DNA of 64,000 nucleotides from Heliopora coerulea (lineage: Eukaryota; Cnidaria; Anthozoa; Scleralcyonacea; Helioporidae): NCBI GenBank assembly GCA_030142905.1, contig JASJOG010000154.1, positions 186,001-250,000 of the forward strand, in the 5' to 3' direction. The translations under genes were made by a program, and so were the position numbers. Of this stretch, positions 33,963-42,883 are shown one piece after another (positions within the stretch are counted from its first letter, which is position 1; each line of letters opens with the position of its first letter). Under the pieces are notes generated by a model. It made no database searches. It saw nothing but the letters and a program-made list of their open reading frames with translations, and was not told the origin of the DNA.

Positions 33963-36755
33963 AAAAACAACTTTTTGACGATGTCGGAGAAGCCACGGGT
34001 TTTTGGAAAGAATTGTGGAGGCAAAAAGGCACAGGGAAACCATCAGCAAAGTGGCTAATGGAAATCAAAATTGCGATACATAAACGCGTAAGAGCATCAA
34101 TTGAGACAGCGTGGTTGTTGGATGTAGATGAAGTAGTTAAAGTTATCCGAAGGAAGAATTGGTCGTCCCCAGGCCCCGACCGGATAGTGAATTTTTGGTG
34201 GAAGAATGCAATTTATTGTACAACGATCTAGCAATATGTTTCCAATCGATTGCTAACACAAGAGAGGAATGGTTCGCGGATGAACGAACAACTCTTATAC
34301 CAAAGCCTGGGCCCTTCACTAGTGAAAACCAAAGGCTAATAACATGTTTGAACACTGTATATAAATTTTTTTACGTCGTGTCTACTACTGCCCATTGAGA
34401 AACATCTGGATTTTGAACAAGGTGATGGAACGTCAACAACGTGGTGCGAGAAAGAATTGTACTGGGACGGTAGATAATCTACTCATTGATAGGATGGTGG
34501 CCTTGGATTGTCACCGGAGAAAGAGAAATCTAAGCGCAGCGTGGATCGACGTTAGAAAGGCCTATGATACAGTTGACCATCGGTACCTAGTTGAAGTACA
34601 GGAAGTACATCGATTTCCAAACTGGTTGATTGCCACTATTGAGAACTTGTGCAGATGTTGGAATACCAGAGTTACCATACAAACAAAGAATGACAACAAG
34701 ACATCTAAAACCATTAGTTTCGAAAGAGGATTACCACAAGGAGATACCTTGTGCCCCAGATTGTTCACGCTGTGCTTAACCCTTTGTCGTGGAAACTTGC
34801 GGCGACAGAGGGATACAAGATGTCTAAACCAATCAGCGCTAAGATAACGGATGTATTGTATATTGATGACTTAAAAGTCTACGCTCAGTCTGAAAGCAAA
34901 CTCAGCTGTATATTGAAGAACGCCAACAGTTGTATGAATGACATTGGTCTACAGCTAAACCCTAAGAAGTGCAATGTAATCCACGTGAAACGAGGTGAGA
35001 TGAAGCAAGAAAGTTCTGGAATTAGAGTCAGCGATACAGTAGTGATACAACCCTTGAAAGAAGATTCACAGTACAAGTTCCTCAGAATCCTCGAGAATGT
35101 ACTTCAAGAAGAGAAAAGAACGCTGGAGCGTGCTGAGAAGACATATCTACAACGAATGTCAGTGATTTGGTCGAGCCCGTTATCAGATGCCAATCGCGTG
35201 GTTGCTTCTAATCAGTGTGCACTAGCAGTCCTAAAGTACCCTATGTGGACGCAGCATTAGCCTTTGACAGAATTAAGAAGGATTGATCGAGAAGCAGGAA
35301 GATTATTGTAATGAACGTAGGAAAACATCCAGCATCATCGAGCGCCCTATTGTATGTGTCGAGAAAGAAAGGTGGGCGTGGCCTGCAGTCAGTTGAGGGA
35401 GAGTACAAGATCACGAAGATTAAAGCAGTAATGAAACTGTTCTCAAACAGTGATCCTAGCATGAAAATCGTGAGAGAGTTTGAAGAACGTTCTGCCGTAT
35501 TGGGGCATCAATCGCTAATTACAGAGGCCATGAGGTATAGTAAAGAACTTGGGCTGACGTTGAGAATTGTCTACCCGGAACCAATGGCATGCAAAGCTGA
35601 TGGAGAGGAGGTGACTGTAACAAAGGCAAAGGAACTACTAAGATTAAAGTACGAAGAACAGCTGGTAAAGACAGTGCGGGATGAAGTGTGGCAGGGAAAG
35701 CTACACACAATCAGATGGAATGATGATAGCATAAGCACTAAGAACTGTTTCTTATGGCTAAACGAATGGACGTCATGCCCAACGTATGTAGTTGCTGGTA
35801 TGTACGAGTTATACGAACAGCTCCTACCAACGAAGTTATATCAAGTTAAGAAAATTAAGACATCACAGTCAAGTGACGTGTCCTGTCGTATGTGCAACAG
35901 GGCACCGGAAAGCGTAGCTTATGTGTTAGCGGGATGCTCAGCCCTTGCCCAAAACAAGTATTTGGCAAGACACAACAATGCACTGAAAGTGTTATACTTT
36001 GAACTGCTACGAGAGTTGCAACTGGTCGAAAGTATACCTGCATGGTACTCACCAATCAAGCTTAAACCAGAATACATCTCGGAAGATGTCAAATCCTTGT
36101 GGGACATACCAACGTATGGGGAGAATCATGAATTGCAAGCCAACAGAACAGATGCAAAGATAGTGAACCACAAAAGCAAGGAAGTAGTAGTTTTGGAGAT
36201 GAGTTGTCCGTGGATAGAAAATAGAGAAAAGAAAGATGAAGAGAAGACAGTAAAGTATGGTCCATTACATTGGGAGTTACAAGATCGATACCCTGGATAT
36301 ACAGTCCACCAGTATAATATTATCATGGACGTACTTGGAGGATGGTCAAGAAGTATGGAAGACGAGTTACGGAAGTTGCTTGGAAAAAAGACAGAAGATG
36401 TGGTGCGAAATATGCAGAAATCAGTAGTGTCAAGCACGTTGAATATTGCAAGGACGTTTAAGATTATAACATGAACACTATAATTAGAGATTTTTTCTTT
36501 ATTATAGGATATTATATGAACTTTATTTCTGGTACAATCATTTAAAGATATTCTTAAATTATATTATATTATATTATATTATATTGTAATTTTGTTTTTA
36601 TTTATACATTTTACTCGATATTTTTTATTTTTCAATATTTGTGAATAGCCATTTTACAATATTTAGAATTGTAACAATATTGTAGAACTCATAGGCTACG
36701 CAGGGCGCCCTATGAGTATTTATGTAAGGCATAATGAAGTTTAATAAACTGCACC
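33963..36755 (+). mobile_element. LINE-E: divergent lineage in the same array
   Basis: It has the same general order (RT, knuckle, restriction-like endonuclease) but is clearly diverged from LINE-A to -D, -F and -G. It starts inside the ORF just after (AAT)n. It ends with a 3' UTR that contains an (ATTAT)n run near 36555-36590 and reaches the next (AAT)n at 36756. Confidence 0.75.
34013..36474 (+). pseudogene. LINE-E RT and endonuclease ORF
   Basis: RT pieces: NWSSPGPDRIVNFWWKN, then AAWIDVRKAYDTVDHRYL (motif A), GLPQGDTLCPRLF (motif B), YIDD at 34859-34870, LQLNPKKCNVIHVKRGE. The longest intact piece (35311-36474, 387 aa) contains KKGGRGLQSVEGEY, a Cys/His knuckle (CRMCNRAPESVAYVLAGC) and an endonuclease with NRTDAKIVNHK and VLEMSCPW. 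This replaces the KPD ... D.A.P of the other copies with RTD ... E.SCPW. Stops and shifts lie at 34229-34400, 34840, 35260 and 35308, so only the C-terminal 387 codons are undamaged. Confidence 0.75.
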
Positions 36756-36798
<43 letters not shown>

Positions 36799-36806
36799 TA
36801 ATAATA
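36756..36806 (+). repeat. (AAT)n tract after LINE-E
   Basis: About sixteen AAT units with one AATG interruption. Confidence 0.95.
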
Positions 36807-36903
36807 ATGCAATGTCTGTTGCAGCCTTACCTGGTGGGATGCTGGGAGCCCGTAGCAGGCTGAGACCCCTTCCACTGTCCTTAGGTGGGTGGTGTGCGAG
36901 TTG
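36807..36903 (+). mobile_element. 97-bp 5'-end fragment of a LINE-D-type element
   Basis: It matches 30079-30176 (start of the LINE-D leader) with only a few differences, beginning GCAATGTCTGTTGCAGCC and ending GTGCGAGTTGTAAT, and is flanked by (AAT)n on both sides. It keeps only the 5' end, the reverse of normal LINE truncation. Recombination or a later insertion at its TAAT is the likely cause. Confidence 0.85.
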
Positions 36904-36921
36904 TAATAATAATAATAATAA
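36904..36921 (+). repeat. (AAT)n tract before LINE-F
   Basis: Five to six AAT units. Confidence 0.95.
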
Positions 36922-37751
36922 ATTGGAACTTGAATGATATCAAAAAGATTGATACGAAAATACGAAAGATGCTTACTTACAATAGAATGCACCACCCCAA
37001 ATCAGACGTAGATCGCTTGTATCTACCAAGAAGCAGTGGGGGTAGGGGAATGATACAACTAGAACTACCATACAAGACATCAACAATAGGCCTTTTCAAG
37101 TATCTTAATGTCACACAAGACTGGATGATACAACTTGCATATGACCATGAATGCAGAAAAAAGTTGCACTCCATTGTAAAAGAAGCTGTAAATTCGCTAG
37201 GGAAATGGGACAAAGCCATGACAATAACGTACAAACGGAAGACAACGCAGCAGAAGCAGCAAGGAAAATCAAACAACAGACAAAGAAAGAAAGCAGGCCA
37301 AAAAACAAACAGAAGACAGATGAAGCCAGAAACCCCTCCACAGACAGTTCTTTCTCCGAAGCAGAGAAGCTGATGTAGATCAGAAGACAACCCATCATTG
37401 GCTGAGGAGCTCAGGACTAACAGGGGAAACAGAACGCTTCATTTTGGCTGCACAAGACCAGAGCCTATTTACTCGAAATTACCAAGCCAATATCTTGAAT
37501 AACGGTGCAGACCCCAAGTGCAGATTGTGTGACCAATTTATTGAAACCGTAGACCATCAAGTATCTGGATGCCCATTTCTCACATGCAATGAATATAAAA
37601 ACATCATGATCGATTAGGACAATATCTGCATTGGAAAATATGTCATCATTACTTCGGTGATTGTTGAACCAGGCGGAAATCTTTGGCGAAGTAGAAATAA
37701 AATAGCCCAGCAAAACACACGAAATATAGGCATAGTGAAGTTTTATTGAAT

Positions 37752-37784
37752 CTAACGTTTCGTTGCAACGTGCAACATCATCAG
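37752..37784 (-). ncRNA. Hammerhead-ribozyme-like core, left arm of PLE-3
   Basis: Read on minus: CTGATGA, TGTTGC ... GCAAC, GAAAC, GTTAG. This is the same 33-nt core as the copy in the right arm at 40061-40093. Confidence 0.65.
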
Positions 37785-38323
37785 AGAATGAATAGTTATG
37801 TTACATGAGTGACATATTTATATTTAATTACAGGGTGATGTTAACGTGATAGGTATGTGAGAGAAAGTGTGGAGTAAAGACAAAAGCAAGAAAGTGACAG
37901 GTTGTCATTGAGATATGACAAACAGCGGGCAGGAAACATTTAAGAAGCAGAGGAAATAAGCATAATCTAAAATAGAGACAGTGGAAAGGAGCCCAGATTG
38001 GCATTGAGTGAAGGGTTAAACTTACGAACTAAGAGGGTTTCTCATATAAGAAGTTCTAGGCTGCTAGTAGTGCTCCTTAGGCCCATCCCCTCAGCTATTG
38101 GTACTCTAGCATACGGTCCTTCAAAAGTTTTGGTTCCTCTCCTTCGTCCAATCTCCTCTGGTTTAAATACAGTGACTCCTTCTCTTTCGTTCAAGAACTT
38201 CTTACTTTGAATTTTGACACCAATAATTTTACTGAAGCAGTTTGATGTTTAGGAAACATGAGAGCTTGGATATATTGAAGTAGATGAACGATCTTCAAGC
38301 TCGATACTCAGAAAATGATATCT

Positions 38324-38401
38324 GAGCCCCAGACGGGGATCGAACCCGCAACCTTCTGATGACCGGTTAGACGCTCTAACCATTGAGCTACCGAGACTCA
38401 G
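38324..38401 (-). tRNA. tRNA-like (Thr-type anticodon GGT) in array unit 1
   Basis: A box (TAGCTCAATGGTTAGAGCG) and B box (GGTTCGATCCC) are perfect. The cloverleaf is possible: acceptor GTCTCGG with CTGGGGC (G-T pairs included), D stem GCTC/GAGC, T stem GCGGG/CCCGT. The anticodon stem has one mismatch and position 33 is C instead of T. The anticodon would read GGT. Repetition inside a mobile insertion argues for a tRNA-derived repeat rather than a working gene. Confidence 0.4.
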
Positions 38402-38567
38402 ATGGCGAGCTAACTTGCAAATTCGATATATATATATGTGCGACCTAAGCGGAAGCCACTATATATTGATAATGATTGAAGCAGTTTGATGTTTAGGAAA
38501 CATGAGAGCTTGGATATATTGAAGTAGATGAACGATCTTCAAGCTCGATACTCAGAAAATGATATCT

Positions 38568-38645
38568 GAGCCCCAGACGGGGATCGAACCCGCAACCTTC
38601 TGATGACCGGTTAGACGCTCTAACCATTGAGCTACCGAGACTCAG
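38568..38645 (-). tRNA. tRNA-like in array unit 2
   Basis: Same sequence as the unit-1 copy, 244 bp further on. Confidence 0.4.
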
Positions 38646-38811
38646 ATGGCGAGCTAACTTGCAAATTCGATATATATATATGTGCGACCTAAGCGGAAGC
38701 CACTATATATTGATAATGATTGAAGCAGTTTGATGTTTAGGAAACATGAGAGCTTGGATATATTGAAGTAGATGAACGATCTTCAAGCTCGATACTCAGA
38801 AAATGATATCT

Positions 38812-38889
38812 GAGCCCCAGACGGGGATCGAACCCGTAACCTTCTGATGACCGGTTAGATGCTCTAACCATTGAGCTACCGAGACTCAG
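38812..38889 (-). tRNA. tRNA-like in array unit 3
   Basis: As unit 1, but with small changes (CCCGTAACC and TTAGATGCTC), which add a T-stem-side and an anticodon-stem difference. Confidence 0.35.
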
Positions 38890-38991
38890 ATGGCGAGCTA
38901 AGTTGCAAATTCGATATATATATATGTGCGACCCATATATATATATGTGCGACCACATATATATATATCGAATTTGCAACTTAGCTCGCCA

Positions 38992-39070
38992 TCTGAGTCT
39001 CGGTAGCTCAATGGTTAGAGCGTCTAACCGGTCATCAGAAGGTTGCGGGTTCGATCCCCGTCTGGGGCTC
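38992..39070 (+). tRNA. tRNA-like in inverted array copy
   Basis: The plus-strand copy has A box TAGCTCAATGGTTAGAGCG and B box GGTTCGATCCC, as in unit 1. It is followed directly by repeat sequence, with no T-run terminator. Confidence 0.4.
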
Positions 39071-39512
39071 AGATATCATTTTCTGAGTATCGAGCTTGAA
39101 GATCGTTCATCTACTTCAATAATTTTACTATGGCCAGTTTTGATATTAAATCCCTCTTTACCAACATTCTTATCCTCTTCCAGTATAAAAAAGGACTAGT
39201 CATGACTCTTTTCCACCGCTATTTTAGTAATTGCTCTTGCTTTGCCTCTTTTACGTCTCAACTTGTTAGCTTTAAGAAAACATTCTTGTTAAACAGTTAC
39301 CCTATTTCCTTTATTGACAACTGCATTCAATCGTTTCTTAACAAGATACATTTGCCGGTCCCTAAAGTTTCCCTTGCGCCCAAAAAGATCTCATCTTTCT
39401 ATTTCCATTTACTGGACAACATAGCCTCCAAATTCGTACTCAGATAAGTAAACTCTGTTCCGGTACATTTCCACATATAAATTTTCGTTTCGTTTTTCGT
39501 CCCCCTTTACGT

Positions 39513-39878
39513 TTGGCTCATTTTTTCCACTTTAAGGACCTGGTTCCCAAGAGTCTGAAATCCATTGTGGTTTATAGTTTTAAGTGTCAACGGTGTAGTT
39601 CGTTGTATATCGGCCAAACCTCCCGTCTTCTCCACACACGTATTTCAGACCACTTGGGCATCTCGGCCTTTGCTGGGAAAAAGTGCGTTAACCCTGCCCC
39701 CACAAGTATTTTGCTACACGAAAAGCATACGGGACACCCGGTTTCTCCACATGATTTTAATGTGTTATCTTCCTCTACTAACAGCCTAGAACTTTTTATA
39801 AGAGAAACCCTCTTAGTTCGTAAGTTTAACCCTTCACTCAATGCCAATCTGAGCTCCTTTCCACTGTCTCTGTTTTAG
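39513..39878 (+). CDS. PLE GIY-YIG endonuclease domain (partial gene)
   Basis: This 121-aa open frame contains VVYSFKCQRCSSLYIGQT (a GIY-YIG core variant preceded by the Cys pair typical of PLEs), then RLLHTRISDHLG, HTGHPVSPHDF, LELFIRETLLVRKFNPSLNAN and a stop. The conserved Tyr-Ile-Gly, the Arg of TRIS and the Glu of IRETLL are present. It is the C-terminal domain of the PLE polyprotein, here cut off from its RT by frameshifts. The domain itself looks undamaged. By family it would nick target DNA to prime reverse transcription. Confidence 0.75.
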   Translation: MAHFFHFKDLVPKSLKSIVVYSFKCQRCSSLYIGQTSRLLHTRISDHLGISAFAGKKCVNPAPTSILLHEKHTGHPVSPHDFNVLSSSTNSLELFIRETLLVRKFNPSLNANLSSFPLSLF

Positions 39879-40060
39879 ATTATGCTTATTTCCTCTGCTT
39901 CTTAAATGTTTCCTGCCCGCTGTTTGTTATACCTCAATGACAACCTGTCACTTCCTTCCTCTTGTCTCTACTCCACACTTCCTCTCACACGCCTATCACG
40001 TTAACATCACCCTGTAATTAAATATAAATATATCATTCATGTAACATAACTATTCATTCT

Positions 40061-40093
40061 CTGATGATGTTGCATGTTGCAACGAAACGTTAG
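40061..40093 (+). ncRNA. Hammerhead-ribozyme-like core, right arm of PLE-3
   Basis: CTGATGA, then GTTGC/GCAAC helix II with loop ATGTT, GAAAC, GTTAG. Helix I can form from ATTCT/AGATT (one mismatch). It mirrors the core at 37752-37784. Confidence 0.65.
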
Positions 40094-40720
40094 ATTCAAT
40101 AAAACTTCACTATGCCTATATTTCGTGTGTTTTGCTGGGCTATTTTATTTGCACTTTGCCTATGTCATCATTACCAAATCGATATAACCCTTAACTGGTA
40201 TGAACATCACCCGGAACCGGTGGTAGAAGGGGAAAACGTAACTATTCAATGGGATTTTACAGTATATACAGACAGAACAATACAAGATAACAGACCAGAC
40301 ATCATTATCAAGGATAAAAAAGCAAAGACTTGCAGGCTGATCAATATGAGTTTACCATCTGACGTGAATATATCAGCTAAGGAATTCAAAAAATTGAGCA
40401 AGTATAAGGACCTGCAAATAAAAATAGAAAAAATGTGGCACATGAAAACAAAAACGGTCCCCGTTATAATAGGAGCACTGGGTATGATTAAGAAGGGCTC
40501 CCAAAGTCATTTAGACAACATCCCTAGAAATCCGTCCCTACAGGAGATCCAAAAAATTGTTCTCACAAGCACAGCCCATATATTACGAAGGGCTCTATCC
40601 ATTTAGAACGATCTTTTGTGTATGAAAAAAGTAGAAGCATCAACACTGCCAACCTCCACTTGTCCTAGGTTATTGGTTATAACCCAGCAGGTGGTAGTAT
40701 CAAATGCCAATCATTAAGAA

Positions 40721-40762
<42 letters not shown>
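40721..40762 (+). repeat. (AAT)n tract between LINE-F and LINE-G
   Basis: About fourteen AAT units. Confidence 0.95.
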
Positions 40763-40763
<1 letters not shown>

Positions 40764-41994
40764 CCGTATAAAATCCAACCCCACGTCCTAGCCGTGCACG
40801 GCGGGCAACATCAAGTAGGAGAATGCCTGGTAGGGCGAAGTACGGTGGAGCCTCGTGCTCCATGGCCACTACGGTAGCCGTGAAGGCCTACCAGGAACTC
40901 TGAAAAGTGATGGCAAACGGGGCAATGGTAAGGGTAGGAGGGGCTCTTTAATCTTGGTTGATATCCCTCCTAGAGATGGTGTCTCGATAAAAATACTGGT
41001 TGGTGGTAACCTCAAAACACGCCTCATTAACGGCATTAACGGGACTGCAACCACTGGTGAAGGTCCCGCACCCGGTACGTGTCCCACTGACCCGCAGGGT
41101 GTGCCCGACCGTCATGGATTCTTCATCGTCAGATCTCTCACTACCACTTTGGCATGTGTTGTCGTTTCCTTTCACATGGATGAATTAAGCATGGAGGATC
41201 AGAACACTGTCAGAGAAATTATGGAAACGATGAAGACGAGGGAATTTGCAGATTACAAAGATTTCAAAAAGACTGAAGAGGACTGAAAAGGAGAAAGAAG
41301 GAAAGGACAGAACCATGGTGGAAGAGAAGGATTCAAGAGGACATAAAGATTTTGAGGCGAGATGTTAATATGCTTGAGAGAAAGGCCAGAGGACAATTAA
41401 AAAATGAAACGAAGTACAAAGAACTAGATACAAAATTGCGAGGAAGGGATTGGATGTTGTTTTAGAACAGCTAAAGCAAAGACTGACAGCCAAAACTGCG
41501 AAAATCAAAAAGTACGACCAGCGAATAGCTCACTAAAGACAAAATCGGACGTCCAGGACAGACCATAAAAAATTCTATCAAGACCTTAGTGGTGATTTTT
41601 GGGTTTAATTCCACATGTGGAAGAAAGCAAGAAATTTTGGGGAGACATTTGGAGTGTGGAGAAGGAACACAAGGCTGATGCAGAATGGTTAACTGATATC
41701 AAAAACGAAAGAAAACACACGCTGCAAAACCCAGGTGTGACTACAGAGCAAATGGTTAGCACCCAGTCTCGTAAACTACCAAATTGGAAGGGGGCTGGGC
41801 CAGATGGTGTTCAAGGGTATTGGTTAAAAGATTTTACATCTCTTCACGGTAAAATATCAGTTGAACTCAACGATGTATTAAATAGTGTGAAACCAATACC
41901 AAGTTGGATGACTTATGGGAGGACTGTTCTACATTTGAAGGACCCGGCAAAAGGGAATGCTGTGTACAACTTTTCGCCAATATCGTGTCTACCA

Positions 41995-42246
41995 GACACG
42001 ATAAAGATTCCAGTAATAAAGATGAAGATGCCAGTGATAAAGATGCCATCTTTATCACTGATGCCAGTGATAAAGATTCCTATATTTGTAGTTTATAGAT
42101 TAATTTAGATTATTTTTATCAATATTTTTCAATATTGTTACATAGTTAATTTATGTTTTATTACCACTGTTCTCCCGTTAATACCAGCTTTTATGCTGAT
42201 GGGATTTTTTTAACAGTATAAATAAAGAATTTATTATTATTATTAT
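41995..42246 (+). mobile_element. Non-LTR retrotransposon 3' tail (CR1/L2-like or SINE)
   Basis: This insertion of about 250 bp in the LINE-G RT has a 5-bp duplication TACCA and ends ATAAATAAAGAATTTATTATT(ATT)n, the microsatellite-like tail of many CR1/L2-type elements. The first 85 bp are a mini-tandem of GCCAGTGATAAAGAT with one unit inverted. Confidence 0.65.
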
Positions 42247-42636
42247 TACCACTAATGTGGAAATTAATGACAGAGATTATAGCTTAGAGTATGTACACAT
42301 TTATGGACACTGAAAAAATACTGCCAGAAGAGTTAAAGGGATGCAGACGGAGGAGCAGAGGTACAAAGGATCAATTGCTGATAGATAAGGCAATACTTCG
42401 AGACTGTAAGAGGCGACATAAGACTTGGCCATGGCGTGGGTGGATTATCGGAAGGCGTATGACCTTGTCCCCCACACTTGGATATTGGAGTGCATAAGGA
42501 TATTTGGAATAATCTTGGCTATTGATTTTCCGGGCGGAAAGCGTAATCGTAACAAAAAGATCAGAGCCCAGCTCAGAATTCTTAGGTGTATCGCCATAGT
42601 GAAATAGGCAAGTCAAAAAGTTTTAAAACATATTTA

Positions 42637-42669
42637 CTGACGTTTCGTTGCCTCGTGCAACATCTTCAG
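42637..42669 (-). ncRNA. Hammerhead-ribozyme-like core, left arm of PLE-4
   Basis: Read on minus: CTGAAGA, TGTTGC-ACGAG-GCAAC, GAAAC, GTCAG. Here the cleavage triplet would be GUC, the canonical one. Confidence 0.65.
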
Positions 42670-42850
42670 AGTGTAGGTTTACAGGGATGAGAAAAAAACT
42701 ATATATATGAATCTATAATTACATATTAGAATAATTAGACGGCTAACCAACACGTCTCCCAGTTTTCTATTGGTTAGCCGTCTAATTATTCTAATATGTA
42801 ATTATAGATTCATATATATAGTTTTTTTCTCATCCCTGTAAACCTACACT

Positions 42851-42883
42851 CTGAAGATGTTGCACGAGGCAACGAAACGTCAG
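42851..42883 (+). ncRNA. Hammerhead-ribozyme-like core, right arm of PLE-4
   Basis: Same 33 nt as the left-arm copy on the opposite strand. Flanks ACT and AGT can start helix I. Confidence 0.65.

Larger units (their letters stand above)
38234..39116. repeat. tRNA-like tandem array: three 244-bp units plus one inverted copy
   Basis: Units start at 38234, 38478 and 38722 (exact 244-bp spacing, nearly identical sequence), each with a tRNA-like sequence on minus. A fourth, partial copy is on plus (about 38950-39116), joined to the third through a (TA)n-rich centre near 38925-38965. The whole block is bounded by the 13-bp duplication CAATAATTTTACT (38221-38233 and 39117-39129), so it arrived as one insertion into the PLE RT. 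Confidence 0.9.
38063..39447 (+). pseudogene. PLE-3 reverse transcriptase fragment (split)
   Basis: The left piece (38063-38233) reads RPIPSAIGTLAYGPSK and LVPLLRPISS, PLE RT sequence in a shifted frame. The right piece starts MASFDIKSLFTNI at 39130, the PLE palm motif around the first catalytic Asp. It continues YKKGLVMTLFHRYFSN, FKKTFLLNSYPISFIDNCIQSFLNK. The segment carrying the second catalytic Asp pair is missing between KSLFTNI and YKKGL, so this RT is internally deleted. The tRNA-like array sits between the two pieces, with the 13-bp duplication CAATAATTTTACT. Confidence 0.7.
37653..40160 (+). mobile_element. PLE-3: Penelope-like element with inverted terminal repeats
   Basis: This 2.5-kb insertion in LINE-F has a 14-bp target duplication. 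The left arm (about 37690-38062, read on minus) and right arm (about 39780-40145, read on plus) are long inverted copies. Both include the end of the GIY-YIG coding sequence and a hammerhead-like motif. The RT fragment and GIY-YIG gene between them read on plus. A tRNA-like tandem array (38234-39116) interrupts the RT. GGCGGAAATC lies about 19 bp inside the left end. Confidence 0.8.
36922..40720 (+). mobile_element. LINE-F: 5'-truncated LINE split by a Penelope-like insertion
   Basis: Left part (36922-37652): IRKMLTYNRMHHPKSDVDRLYLPR, GGRGMIQLE, and a knuckle (CRLCDQFIETVDHQVSGC) near 37520-37575. Right part (40161-40606): WYEHHPEPVVEGENVTIQWDF, then NRPDIIIKDKKAK and MSLPSDVNISA (endonuclease), ending RRALSI-stop. 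The two parts are separated by PLE-3, which is bounded by the 14-bp duplication TATGTCATCATTAC (37639-37652 and 40161-40174). It is closest to LINE-A. The left part also has frameshifts (for example near 37190 and 37590). The 3' UTR ends in (AAT)n at 40721. Confidence 0.8.

Noticed and set aside
36734..36995. Asn-rich or Tyr-rich small proteins over the (AAT)n tracts
   Set aside because: They are translations of the microsatellite.
38234..38965. CRISPR-like array (regular repeats at 38.2-38.9 kb)
   Set aside because: The whole 244-bp unit is repeated without unique spacers, and the DNA is animal nuclear sequence.
38324..39070. Four genuine tRNA-Thr genes
   Set aside because: The cloverleaf folds, but position 33 is C, the anticodon stem has a mismatch, no T-run terminator follows, and all copies are part of one mobile insertion. 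Listed as tRNA-like only.
39587..39847. 86-aa minus ORF and its copy at 37998-38210
   Set aside because: Antisense of the PLE GIY-YIG sequence; the second is the inverted terminal-repeat copy.
40855..41286. 143-aa ORF as a separate LINE-G ORF1
   Set aside because: Most of it overlaps the leader shared with LINE-C and has no domain; only its last third resembles coding sequence.
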